Shown: in pieces, positions 8,623-15,506 of the stretch
Layout: each line of letters starts with the position of its first letter
Position numbering within the stretch: position 1 is the first letter of the stretch
NCBI GenBank assembly: GCA_035493895.1
Contig: DATJHM010000283.1
Location: forward strand, 1-17,669
Direction: 5' to 3'
Origin: DATJHM01 sp035493895
Lineage (GTDB): Bacteria; Chloroflexota; Ktedonobacteria; Ktedonobacterales; Ktedonobacteraceae
DNA: 17,669 bases
Program-made: the position numbers and the translations under genes
Notes under the pieces: model-generated
Told to the model about the DNA's origin: nothing
Database searches by the model: none
Seen by the model: the letters and a program-made list of their open reading frames with translations, nothing else

Positions 8623-9804
8623 CTACCTCTTGACCATGCGTTTGAGAATGACCAGCGTTTGATCATCAGATTGTTTGTAGCCATGCGTAAACTGAGCAAT
8701 TGCTTTGAGCAATTCGGCGGCGATCTGTTCAGCAGAGAGATGAGCGTGCGCTTCCACGGTTTTGAGCAGCCGCTCGTATCCGAACATCTCGCCTCGCGCA
8801 TTGAAACTTTCACTTAATCCATCGGTTCCAGCAACAAGCACATCATGATCATTCAGCGGAATATACGCATTTCGGCAAGCGTTCAGGGGGAAAATACCTA
8901 GTCCGGGAATATCAGCTTCCAGTAATACCGCAGATCCACCACTGGGACAATAGATGATCGGAGAATGTCCCGCATTGGCATAGACGAATTTACCTGTATC
9001 AGCATTGTAACAACCCACGAATATCGTGGCAAACATTCCCGCCCTTGACAGATCATCATAGAGATTTTCACTCATATGAACCAGAACGGCTTCTGGATCG
9101 GACAGAGGTGTCTGCCTCACAACGGCATGAATAGTCGTGTGAATCATCGTCATCAACAGTGCCGCAGAAAGTCCTTTGCCGCTCACATCACCGATGGCAA
9201 ACGCAAACGTATGCCCTCGACACGAAAAAAAGTCGTAGAAATCTCCCCCCACCTGCTCTACCTGACGGCAGAGCGAATAAACATCTAACGCATCAACCTG
9301 AGGAACCTTCTCTGGAAGCAGTTGTAATTGAATCCTTGCGGCCTTATCTACCTGCATCTGGAATCGTAGCTCGAGATGCTTGCGCTCAGTAATATCAATA
9401 TGCGCAACCACAGCGCCCTTATGCTGTGCCAGAGGGGTAACATTCATCTGATACCAGTTTTGCCGTGTCGGCGAAAAACAGGGATATTCCATGGTAAATG
9501 ACAATTGTGTTCCATGTAAAATAGATTCAATACCGATTAATGCCTCTGCGGCAAAATCAGCACTTACCCCCCGCGCTTCTCTGCATACCTGAAGATAATT
9601 TACCCCGACTCCCGTGCGCTTCAGTTGGACGGGAGAACAGGATTCTTGCGCGACGTGTCTCCAGGCCTTATTGACCGCAACAATTTTTCCGTCGGTGTCG
9701 AGCACGGCCATGATGATATCAAGCGAATCTAAAATGGTTTGAGCAAACAATGCCTCACCCTTCTGTTTTTCCATTACCCGTTTCTCTGATGAGCGTACAG
9801 ACAT
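8623..9804 (-). CDS. PAS-PP2C (SpoIIE/RsbU-type) serine phosphatase
   Basis: 393 aa from the ATG at 9804; a GTG one codon earlier is also possible. The N-terminal half (about 20-145) is a PAS sensor domain with the typical tail GAVVAHIDITERKHLE. The C-terminal half is a PPM/PP2C phosphatase of the SpoIIE class: RIQLQLLPEKVP, the metal-binding GGDFYDFF, AIGDVSGKGLSAALLM, GMFATIFVGCYN, ANAGHSPIIY, GTDGLSE and a terminal DDQTLVILKR. In partner switching this enzyme dephosphorylates the STAS antagonist, which can then capture the anti-sigma factor and free a sigma factor. It is the last of four same-strand genes and follows the anti-sigma gene by about 57 bp. No membrane segment is visible, so the PAS domain probably senses a cytoplasmic signal or ligand. 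Confidence 0.92.
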   Translation of the reverse strand: MSVRSSEKRVMEKQKGEALFAQTILDSLDIIMAVLDTDGKIVAVNKAWRHVAQESCSPVQLKRTGVGVNYLQVCREARGVSADFAAEALIGIESILHGTQLSFTMEYPCFSPTRQNWYQMNVTPLAQHKGAVVAHIDITERKHLELRFQMQVDKAARIQLQLLPEKVPQVDALDVYSLCRQVEQVGGDFYDFFSCRGHTFAFAIGDVSGKGLSAALLMTMIHTTIHAVVRQTPLSDPEAVLVHMSENLYDDLSRAGMFATIFVGCYNADTGKFVYANAGHSPIIYCPSGGSAVLLEADIPGLGIFPLNACRNAYIPLNDHDVLVAGTDGLSESFNARGEMFGYERLLKTVEAHAHLSAEQIAAELLKAIAQFTHGYKQSDDQTLVILKRMVKR

Positions 9805-9861
9805 CACTTCTTACCTGCTCCCTTTCTCTCGCCAGATCAACCCATACCCTACCTCACACAA

Positions 9862-10305
9862 TCACGATCTCACTAAATACTTCTTTAAGCGCCAGCAATT
9901 CTTCCCTGCCAGACGCCGATAGTCCACGCCATCCATCAGCTTCCGTACCAGAAAAAGACCATATCCATGCACTTGCTCACTCCCCAGAACCGGTTCTTTG
10001 ACACATGCCTCATCAAAAGGCACACCATCATCACAGACGGTAACGGTGAGCCCTTTCTTATCACGATCGATCACAATCATCACCTGTATCCTGCCTCGCT
10101 TCGACTGCCCTGCATATGCATACAACACAATATTCGTACAAATCTCATGCACGGCCAATTGCACATTATAGCTGGTGCTCTCCTCCACGCCTGCCATATC
10201 CATCAATACCGCTGCCAGACAGGCACTGAGTACATGAAGATATTGCAACGTCGCCGGTAACTCCAGGCAGATCCTCTCCTGAGATGTATCCTGCTCTTCT
10301 TTCAT
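9862..10305 (-). CDS. Anti-sigma factor, RsbW/SpoIIAB-type HATPase
   Basis: 147 aa. It has the GHKL ATP-binding fold: N box HEICTNIVLYAY with the Mg-binding Asn, G1 box DDGVPFD, and a G2-type GYGLFLVRKLMDGVDY. Length and motif order fit RsbW/SpoIIAB/BtrW anti-sigma serine kinases. The family holds a sigma factor inactive and phosphorylates the STAS antagonist on a conserved serine. It lies between the STAS gene (46 bp upstream) and the phosphatase gene, so the whole switch is co-transcribed. No sigma factor gene is present in the window, so its target must be elsewhere or could be a non-sigma partner. A GGAAGA ribosome binding site precedes the ATG closely. Confidence 0.92.
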   Translation of the reverse strand: MKEEQDTSQERICLELPATLQYLHVLSACLAAVLMDMAGVEESTSYNVQLAVHEICTNIVLYAYAGQSKRGRIQVMIVIDRDKKGLTVTVCDDGVPFDEACVKEPVLGSEQVHGYGLFLVRKLMDGVDYRRLAGKNCWRLKKYLVRS

Positions 10306-10351
10306 ATCTTCCAGATCCTATGGAATATCTCATCAACGATCAATACCCGAT

Positions 10352-10702
10352 TTATCCACGTTGTCGCTCGTGAATGCTCGCAATAGCCTTCTCCCGCGTC
10401 GCTGCTATCATGAATACTCTATCCAGCCGCGTCAATTCAAAAATGGTGTGTACCGGCGCATGCATGCCACACAACGAAAATTCCCCATCGTACTGCCGAC
10501 AAAGCTTCATCCCAATCACCAGCGTCGCCAGACCCGTCGAATCAATAAAATCAACATCTGTAAGATCCACGATCATATATGGCACCGAAGCCGTTACTGC
10601 TCTCCGAAATAGCTGTTCAACCGCAGGAGCCTGATATGCATCAAAATGCCCACGGAGCTTCAACACAGTCGCGCCATCTATCCGCTCATCACTTATTTCC
10701 AT
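10352..10702 (-). CDS. STAS-domain anti-anti-sigma factor (RsbV/SpoIIAA-type)
   Basis: 116 aa, a single STAS domain. The key motif DFIDSTGLATLV carries the expected phosphorylation site, Ser55, in the Asp-Ser-Thr-Gly context. The N-terminal LRGHFDAYQAP and the Ile-Val-Asp-Leu strand are also standard. Unphosphorylated, the protein would bind the downstream anti-sigma kinase; phosphorylated, it releases it; the PP2C protein of the same operon resets it. AGGAGAGAGG stands just ahead of the ATG, a strong ribosome binding site. It starts 43 bp after the ATPase stop codon. Confidence 0.93.
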   Translation of the reverse strand: MEISDERIDGATVLKLRGHFDAYQAPAVEQLFRRAVTASVPYMIVDLTDVDFIDSTGLATLVIGMKLCRQYDGEFSLCGMHAPVHTIFELTRLDRVFMIAATREKAIASIHERQRG

Positions 10703-10745
10703 ACCTCTCTCCTTTTCCCTCTCCAGCTAGCCATCAACGCTCAGT

Positions 10746-11810
10746 TTACGCATTCATCTCCCCTCCTTCCATAAATAGCTCGCTCCCCAGTTGCTGCAAG
10801 GTCTCAATACCGCGAATCTCGGTCGGCTGCCATAACACTTCGGTAATGGTATAGGTCCCAAATTTCTCCTTCAGGCCACGAACATATTTTTCTTGCATTC
10901 TCCTTCTGATCTCTGCAAAATCCAGATATCTTTCCAAATTGAGATGCGAATCAAAGAAGGGAAGGGCTGGGGGCATGCCCTCTGTGCGCGAACGAGCCGT
11001 GCGCATGATCTCCCCTAACGCGGTAAATTCTGGTGCTTCTTGCGGAAAGAGTTGATTGAGAATAATATGTCGTGTAGATATACGCAGTTGATTAAGGTTG
11101 CGGAGTAAATTCTCTGCCTCCGCCATGGCCATCTTTTCAGGGGTCGTTACGACAATAAACTCGGTCTTACTGGCGTCATGCAAAAGCGCTCTTACTTTGT
11201 TCACTGACTGCTTCATCCCCAAAAGAAACGTATCAGCTTTCTCAATGTTCTTTCCCCCGGCAAATGCGCGCATGACCGTTCGATACTTCCAGCGTAGTGT
11301 CGCAATAAACTTGATCCAGCTATCTAAAAGATTGGGCAACATCAGGAGCCTGAGCGTATGGGCTGTTGGTGCCGTATCTACAATGTAGACTTGATACTCA
11401 GCACCACTCATGGAGTCACTGATCTGTTTGAAACTCAACATTTCCTCCATCCCGGGCAGATCCAGGCTAAACATGTCCTTTATCTCCTCCTGTGAGAGAT
11501 AGGTGCCCTGCTGGAGAATCTCTAAGATATCTTTGGTATGTTCTTGTTTAAAGGCACGAAAGGCTTTCAAGGTATCAATCTCTATGGCAAAGAGGTTCGG
11601 TGATCCAAGTATAGGAGTAGGTTCATACCCAATAGGCTGGTTAAAGCTATCCGTCAACGACGATGCAGGGTCCGTTGTAAAGAGCAATACCTTCTTTTCT
11701 TTCGCCAGTTCTAGAGCCGTTGCCGCAGCCATTGTTGTTTTCCCAACGCCATCTTTGCCGCCAAAAACGATCAGCCGCACCGGTTCGTGGGCTAAATTCG
11801 CTAATGTCAT
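10746..11810 (-). CDS. ArsA/Get3-type ATPase without cysteines
   Basis: 354 aa with a single nucleotide-binding domain. The deviant Walker A is GGKDGVGKTT (17-26) with signature Lys19 and catalytic Lys24. FTTDPASSLTDSFNQPIG is the ArsA switch I region, and DTAPTAHTLRLL is the ArsA switch II signature with its usual Gly changed to Ala (DTAPTGHT in the family). The family couples ATP-driven dimer movements either to arsenite efflux (ArsA) or to delivery of tail-anchored proteins (Get3). I find no cysteine in the whole protein, so neither the As(III)-binding cysteines of ArsA nor the zinc CxxC of Get3 is present, and no arsB/arsR neighbours exist. The start is supported by AAGGGGAG 4 bases upstream (11815-11822). 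It heads the operon of partner-switching genes, suggesting a regulatory or chaperone-like role; the substrate is unknown. Confidence 0.88.
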   Translation of the reverse strand: MTLANLAHEPVRLIVFGGKDGVGKTTMAAATALELAKEKKVLLFTTDPASSLTDSFNQPIGYEPTPILGSPNLFAIEIDTLKAFRAFKQEHTKDILEILQQGTYLSQEEIKDMFSLDLPGMEEMLSFKQISDSMSGAEYQVYIVDTAPTAHTLRLLMLPNLLDSWIKFIATLRWKYRTVMRAFAGGKNIEKADTFLLGMKQSVNKVRALLHDASKTEFIVVTTPEKMAMAEAENLLRNLNQLRISTRHIILNQLFPQEAPEFTALGEIMRTARSRTEGMPPALPFFDSHLNLERYLDFAEIRRRMQEKYVRGLKEKFGTYTITEVLWQPTEIRGIETLQQLGSELFMEGGEMNA

Positions 11811-11956
11811 TATGCTCCCCTTCGCTAATATACACTATATATTCACAAAACAGAGTAGGCGTTGCTAAATTTAACTATATAAAATACCATCACAAGTTAA
11901 ATTACATTCTGATATATACACATATAACATATGATTATTTACATATCAATGTAGCA

Positions 11957-11988
11957 AGAAAGATCTATAGAAAGGCATAGAAAGATCT
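11957..11988. repeat. Three phased AGAAAG motifs, possible operator
   Basis: AGAAAGATCT occurs at 11957-11966 and again at 11979-11988, with a third AGAAAG at 11969-11974 between them. Spacings are 12 and 10 bp, roughly one helical turn, so the motifs face one side of the DNA. A regulator-binding array for the divergent promoters is one reading; chance in AT-rich DNA is another. Confidence 0.35.
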
Positions 11989-12144
11989 GGCGTTGAAAAA
12001 ATAGAGTAAGATAGCGAGGCTATTGTAAATCACGATACGCAAGAAATGTCTTGTGCACTAGATTGGCAGGCATTCCTATGTCATTGCAAGCAAATGAGCT
12101 ATTGACATCCTTCTTCTTTCTGCTTTTCTACTACTCGCGGTTGG

Positions 12145-12153
12145 TGATATGCT
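12145..12153 (+). promoter_or_regulatory. Candidate extended -10 for the nitroreductase gene
   Basis: TGATATGCT fits an extended -10 (TGnTATGCT against TGnTATAAT). Only a poor -35 (TTTCTA, 12125-12130) stands at the right distance. It would give a leader of about 30 nt before the ATG at 12190. A perfect TTGACA at 12102-12107 is too far away to pair with it. Confidence 0.3.
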
Positions 12154-12189
12154 AAAACCATTGTAGGTTCAAGAATAAGGAGAGACCTC

Positions 12190-12696
12190 ATGGAAGTATT
12201 TGATGCAGTTCGCACGGCCCTGGCAGTGCGCCAATTTCAAGCGAAGCCAATCCCTGAAGCAATTGTCCAACAGATCGTCGAAGCAGCACATCTCACCGCG
12301 AGTAGCAGGAACGGTCAACCCTGGCATTTCATTGTCGTACAGGACAGAGAGATGCTCCAGCGGCTTGGCGCTCTCGCTCCAACAGGCCCCTATACCGCCC
12401 AGGCACCTTTAGCGGTTGTCGTGGCAATGGAACATAGTCCATATGCAGTCTCGGATGCAAGCAGGGCTATTCAATCCATGATCCTGACCGCCTGGGCACA
12501 TGGCATTGGCTCAAACTGGGTCGGCTTCGCTAATCTCAAACAGATCAATCCTGTGCTCGGTATTCCCGAAGGGATCGAGGTGCTGGCAGTCATTCCCTTT
12601 GGCTACCCGGTCGCCACACTCGGCAAGGGACGCAAGAAGCGCAAGCCTTTAGGTGAAGTCGTGCACCGTGAACGATGGAACCAACCGTTCGTATAA
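12190..12696 (+). CDS. Nitroreductase-family FMN-dependent oxidoreductase
   Basis: 168 aa, short for the family (usually about 170-220). The N-terminal pattern VRTALAVRQF is the FMN-phosphate-binding arginine region, ASSRNGQPWHF (37-47) is the family's A-x-S-x-N-x-QPW segment that contacts the flavin, and IPFGYP near the C-terminus is the conserved G-Y-P turn. Members reduce nitroaromatics, quinones, enones or flavin itself with NAD(P)H as FMN-bound homodimers; the substrate cannot be told from sequence. A very good ribosome binding site, AAGGAG (12177-12182), lies 7 bases before the ATG. The gene appears monocistronic: 582 bp of non-coding DNA follow. It is divergent from the ATPase/partner-switch operon and may share regulation with it. 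Confidence 0.9.
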   Translation: MEVFDAVRTALAVRQFQAKPIPEAIVQQIVEAAHLTASSRNGQPWHFIVVQDREMLQRLGALAPTGPYTAQAPLAVVVAMEHSPYAVSDASRAIQSMILTAWAHGIGSNWVGFANLKQINPVLGIPEGIEVLAVIPFGYPVATLGKGRKKRKPLGEVVHRERWNQPFV

Positions 12697-12723
12697 AACT
12701 CCCTGAAGGACAATAACAGCACG

Positions 12724-12774
12724 AACCTGTCGCTAGCTGCCTGCATTCAAAGAGCAAACAACTCGCGACGGGTT
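12724..12774 (+). terminator. Long-loop inverted repeat with T-run after nitroreductase gene
   Basis: AACCTGTCGC (12724-12733) pairs with GCGACGGGTT (12765-12774) along 10 bp with one G-T wobble. The 3' arm runs into TTTTT (12773-12777). The loop is long (31 nt). It begins 28 bp after the nitroreductase stop and is the best terminator candidate for that gene. Confidence 0.45.
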
Positions 12775-12785
12775 TTTCGCAGGCA
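12738..12785 (+). repeat. Second inverted repeat interlaced with the first
   Basis: TGCCTGC (12738-12744), inside the loop of the first stem, pairs perfectly with GCAGGCA (12779-12785) beyond its 3' arm. The order of arms is 1-2-1'-2', the topology of an H-type pseudoknot or of two competing hairpins. Confidence 0.4.
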
Positions 12786-13142
12786 TTCCTCACTGTTCGT
12801 CATACTAGCTATCCTGTTTCTTCCATTAACTAGTACTATTGGTCCAGTAATAGATACGGCAAGCTGGTATACAACCTACCAGACACTTCCCCACTTTCAC
12901 GATTCCCTCGAGTAGTTTCAAATGATCTTCTTCTCTATTTTTTGTATAATCCCCTATAGCGCCTTATTTATTCACTTGAATACATTATTATACAGAAATT
13001 ATCTCATAGATCGGGCTTAGCGGTCTTTTAGAGTCTGAGGCTTATGGCTGTTTGCTGCGGCACAAGGACTCAAAATTATCTAAATAAAATACTTCATATG
13101 TACAATAATCGCAAAATAGCCCTCTACGAAGCTCTTATCATA

Positions 13143-13171
13143 GCGACAGAGATCGGATTTTCGGGTATAAT
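13143..13171 (+). promoter_or_regulatory. Sigma70-like promoter for the MFS gene
   Basis: A perfect TATAAT (13166-13171) lies 17 bp after GCGACA (13143-13148), which matches the last four bases of TTGACA. Transcription would begin near 13178, giving a leader of about 100 nt before the MFS start codon. Confidence 0.55.
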
Positions 13172-13217
13172 TAAGGATAAATGGTCTATGTTTAACTACT
13201 TACTCTCCATTTAAAAA

Positions 13218-13255
13218 AAAATAGCTTCATTATTCTTCTATGTTTTTGCTATTTT
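13218..13255 (+). promoter_or_regulatory. Leader hairpin AAAATAGC/GCTATTTT
   Basis: Perfect 8-bp, AT-rich inverted repeat (13218-13225 with 13248-13255) with a 22-nt loop, 23 bp upstream of the MFS start. It could be a regulator-binding dyad or a weak mRNA hairpin; the high AT content makes chance possible. Confidence 0.35.
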
Positions 13256-13278
13256 GATCTATATGCGAAGGGAAAAAA

Positions 13279-14781
13279 ATGAACGAAAATACCCTGGTAG
13301 ACCCTCGGCGTTGGTGGGCGCTGGTGGTGGTATTGGCAGCAACATTAATGTCGATAATTGACGCATCTATTGTCAATGTGGCTATTCCATCTATTCAAAG
13401 TGAACTTCATACAAATACAGCACAAATCCAACTGGTAGTGGTTGGCTATATTCTTGCTTATGCGATTGGTCTGGTAACTGGGGGTCGCCTGGGAGACATG
13501 TTTGGTCGCAAACGTATGTTCCAGCTCGGCATGTTAGTATTTACGCTTGCCTCCTTATCGTGTGGTATTGCGCCAAATCCTACGATTTTAATCCTCTCGC
13601 GTGTGATCCAGGGCTTTGGTTCTGCGTTGATGGTTCCACAGGTTATCTCCATTATTCAGGTAGGCTTTTTGCCGAAGGAGAGACCAGTTGCCTTTAGCAT
13701 GTATGGTGCTGTTGTTGGGTTCGCCAGTGTGTTTGGTCAGATTCTGGGTGGAATACTGATTGGCAGTAATGTGATGGATCTCGGCTGGCGCAATGTGTTT
13801 CTCGTCAATGTGCCAATCGGTATCGTTGCACTGATTGCGTGCATTCCCCTGGTTCGCGAGTCACGCGTTGAGGGTAAGCAGAAGCTTGATCTGATGGGCG
13901 TCGGTCTGCTCACGCTCGGCCTTGTTTTGCTAACCTATCCACTTTCAACGGGAGAAGATGCTGGCTGGCCTCTGTGGTCTTTCATCTGCCTGATTCTTTC
14001 CGTTCCTTTCTTTATCGCTTTTATTCGTTATGAACAACGGCTATCACAACAGGGCGGTGCCCCATTGCTGCCAATCTCGTTATTCAGCGATCGCCGCTTT
14101 TCTATCGGTCTGATCACGGCTTTGACGTTTTATGGGACGAATGCTGCACTGTTCTTCATTATGTCACTCTTTGTTCAGGATGGTCATCAATTTACGCCTT
14201 TGCTGTCCGGTATCGCATTTGCGCCGCTTGGGGCGGGCTTTTTGTTAAGCTCTCTGGCAGCACCACGCATGATTATGCGGCTGGGACTACAGGTGCTCTA
14301 TTATGGCGTTATTCTGATCCTCATTGGTGACGTGGGTATGATACTCACGGTGCAGACGCTAGGCATAAATTTATTGAATCCCGTGCCATTGGTGCCGTTT
14401 GTTCTTTGTATTGGCATCGGACAGGGTTTTATCGGCACTCCTCTGATCAATGTAATATTGACAAACATCGCTCATCGCCATGCGGGTGCAGCTTCTGGTG
14501 CGATCACGACGGCCAACCAGGTCTCTCAGGCGCTTGGGGTTGCTTTGATCGGCGTCGTTTTCTTTGGTGTATTGGGAGTCCCTGGCAGATCGCTGGCTCA
14601 GTTGTCCCTACACTATAATCAGGCGTTCATCATCTCCACCATTGCGCTGATAGGTATGTCAATTCTTACGCTGGCAACATTAGTTTTGCTTGCACGCGCT
14701 CCACAGCAGGCAAGAGAAGCGTTTGTAGCTGGTGAAGGTGAACTCGCGAACGAGGTAATGCCTCCGCTCGGTATGCACTAA
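13279..14781 (+). CDS. MFS exporter, DHA2 (EmrB/QacA-type, 14 TM)
   Basis: 500 aa, hydrophobic throughout, with the length and segment pattern of 14-helix DHA2 transporters. The first helix has the motif D1-like DASIVNVAIP with its conserved Asp, the loop 2-3 motif A is GGRLGDMFGRKRMF, and helix 5 carries the antiporter motif C pattern in GAVVGFASVFGQILGGIL. The family expels drugs, dyes or secondary metabolites across the cytoplasmic membrane using the proton gradient. The ribosome binding site AAGGGA (13268-13273) is 5 bases before the ATG, with an A-run between. It has its own promoter and is followed by a strong hairpin, so it is monocistronic. No TetR or MarR regulator is adjacent. Export of the lipopeptide made by the genes at the left is possible but 5.4 kb and two unrelated units separate them. 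The exact substrate is unknown. Confidence 0.93.
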   Translation: MNENTLVDPRRWWALVVVLAATLMSIIDASIVNVAIPSIQSELHTNTAQIQLVVVGYILAYAIGLVTGGRLGDMFGRKRMFQLGMLVFTLASLSCGIAPNPTILILSRVIQGFGSALMVPQVISIIQVGFLPKERPVAFSMYGAVVGFASVFGQILGGILIGSNVMDLGWRNVFLVNVPIGIVALIACIPLVRESRVEGKQKLDLMGVGLLTLGLVLLTYPLSTGEDAGWPLWSFICLILSVPFFIAFIRYEQRLSQQGGAPLLPISLFSDRRFSIGLITALTFYGTNAALFFIMSLFVQDGHQFTPLLSGIAFAPLGAGFLLSSLAAPRMIMRLGLQVLYYGVILILIGDVGMILTVQTLGINLLNPVPLVPFVLCIGIGQGFIGTPLINVILTNIAHRHAGAASGAITTANQVSQALGVALIGVVFFGVLGVPGRSLAQLSLHYNQAFIISTIALIGMSILTLATLVLLARAPQQAREAFVAGEGELANEVMPPLGMH

Positions 14782-14792
14782 ACGAACTGGAA

Positions 14793-14822
14793 CAAGGGGG
14801 GGAAGATCATCTTCTCCCCTTG
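14793..14822 (+). terminator. Strong hairpin after the MFS gene
   Basis: CAAGGGG pairs with CCCCTTG, and the inner GAAGAT pairs with ATCTTC around a one-base centre, with a small GG/T internal mismatch; the whole spans 14793-14822. It starts 12 bp after the stop codon. The stem is stable but lacks a T-tract, so it may stabilise the mRNA end or act with factors. Confidence 0.6.
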
Positions 14823-14918
14823 CTCGATTCTCCCTCTGTTACGCCGTCAAGGAGAATCCGATGACGATCCTTTTGTGCTCCCTGACTTCTCATGTGTGGG
14901 TGTCATGAGAACTACGAT

Positions 14919-14939
14919 AAAGGTATTTCAGACCTTTTT
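14919..14939 (+). terminator. Short hairpin with T-run
   Basis: AAAGGT (14919-14924) and ACCTTT (14932-14937) form a 6-bp stem with a 7-nt loop, running into TTTTT (14935-14939). It is a minimal intrinsic terminator pattern 138 bp after the MFS stop, possibly a backup to the hairpin at 14793. Confidence 0.35.
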
Positions 14940-14973
14940 GCGACACGCTACAAGATTTTTTACGAAAATGCTA

Positions 14974-14998
14974 CATATCCTACACAAATGCGGATATG
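14974..14998. repeat. Dyad CATATCC/GGATATG
   Basis: Perfect 7-bp inverted repeat (14974-14980 and 14992-14998) with an 11-bp spacer. The centre-to-centre distance of 18 bp would suit a dimeric DNA-binding protein, but no promoter is evident beside it. Confidence 0.3.
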
Positions 14999-15142
14999 AT
15001 GGGAATCCTGGCTCTATACTTATGCTACACGGAAGCTACATTGGAGTGATGAAACATGTTCTCTCGAAAAAAGAGAATGGGAAGAGATTTCTCCTTTGTT
15101 GCCACGATTGCCAGTAGAACCATAGGTATCGCTCGAGTTCCC

Positions 15143-15171
15143 GGACGCCATTCGTTCCTCTCATGGCGTCC
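15143..15171 (+). terminator. Hairpin of repeat copy 1
   Basis: GGACGCCAT (15143-15151) and ATGGCGTCC (15163-15171) form a perfect 9-bp stem with an 11-nt loop, followed by CTACTTTTATTC. This resembles an intrinsic terminator, although the T-run is four bases and starts a few bases after the stem. Confidence 0.5.
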
Positions 15172-15252
15172 CTACTTTTATTCATCGGCGGGGGCCGCGA
15201 TTTCTGAAGGGTTGGCGTACGATTGGCTCTGAACATGCTCGCTCGAGTTCCC

Positions 15253-15281
15253 GGACGCCATTCGTTCCTCTCATGGCGTCC
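15253..15281 (+). terminator. Hairpin of repeat copy 2
   Basis: The same perfect 9-bp stem (15253-15261 with 15273-15281), followed here by TACTTTTATTC. The stem and loop are unchanged between copies; the single-base deletion falls just outside it, bringing the T-run one base closer. Confidence 0.5.
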
Positions 15282-15489
15282 TACTTTTATTCATCGGCGG
15301 GGGCCACGATTTCTGAAGGGTTGGCGTACGATTGGCTCTGAATATGCTTGTTAGATTGACAGTGTTTCCCAACTGACCTCTCATGTCCCCACAATCATCT
15401 ATCCAGATCGTCTCTATGGATGATGCTGATTCATCTTTTTGCACGCTAAAATAGTGACATAACTAGAAAAACGTTTTTTGCTCACGCAT

Positions 15490-15506
15490 GCAGAGGTTTT
15501 CTCTGC
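15490..15506 (+). promoter_or_regulatory. Leader hairpin before the propeller gene
   Basis: GCAGAG (15490-15495), loop GTTTT, CTCTGC (15501-15506). The hairpin ends 10 bases before the AAGGAG ribosome binding site (15517-15522). It is close enough to influence ribosome access or mRNA stability. Confidence 0.4.

Larger units (their letters stand above)
11811..12189. other. AT-rich divergent intergenic region
   Basis: 379 bp between the leftward ATPase operon and the rightward nitroreductase gene. It is clearly more AT-rich than the flanking genes, especially 11826-11950. It must hold promoters for both directions. I see a repeated AGAAAG cluster (11957-11988) and a weak rightward extended -10, but no confident leftward promoter and no convincing gene. 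Confidence 0.6.
12697..13278. other. 582-bp AT-rich intergenic region
   Basis: No convincing gene. The left part holds two interlaced inverted repeats with a T-run (12724-12785). The right part is very AT-rich and holds a sigma70-like promoter (13143-13171) and a leader hairpin (13218-13255) for the MFS gene. A 56-codon open frame (13044-13214) has no recognisable product, and the promoter -10 lies inside it. Confidence 0.6.
15129..15347. repeat. Tandem duplication of a 110-bp unit
   Basis: Copy 1 is 15129-15238 (110 bp) and copy 2 is 15239-15347 (109 bp). They differ by one deleted C (in the GTCCCTAC/GTCCTAC stretch) and two transitions (GGCCGCGA/GGCCACGA and GAACATGC/GAATATGC), i.e. 107 of 110 positions match. 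Each copy begins TCGCTCGAG, contains a 9-bp inverted repeat with a T-rich tail, and ends with GGCTCTGAAYATGC. No open frame runs through both. The high identity implies recent duplication or conversion. Confidence 0.95.

Noticed and set aside
10746..11810. Arsenite efflux ATPase ArsA
   Set aside because: No cysteines for metalloid binding, a single nucleotide-binding domain and no arsenic genes near.
12102..12107. Perfect -35 hexamer TTGACA upstream of the nitroreductase gene
   Set aside because: At 16-19 bp downstream there is no acceptable -10; the best -10 is 40 bp away.
13044..13214. 56-codon open frame before the MFS gene
   Set aside because: No ribosome binding site or recognisable domain, and the best promoter for the MFS gene lies inside it.
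14875..15117. 80-codon open frame with GTG start
   Set aside because: No ribosome binding site, cysteine- and histidine-rich composition typical of random translation, and overlaps dyads.
15129..15347. CRISPR array
   Set aside because: Only two directly abutting 110-bp copies, no spacers and no cas genes.
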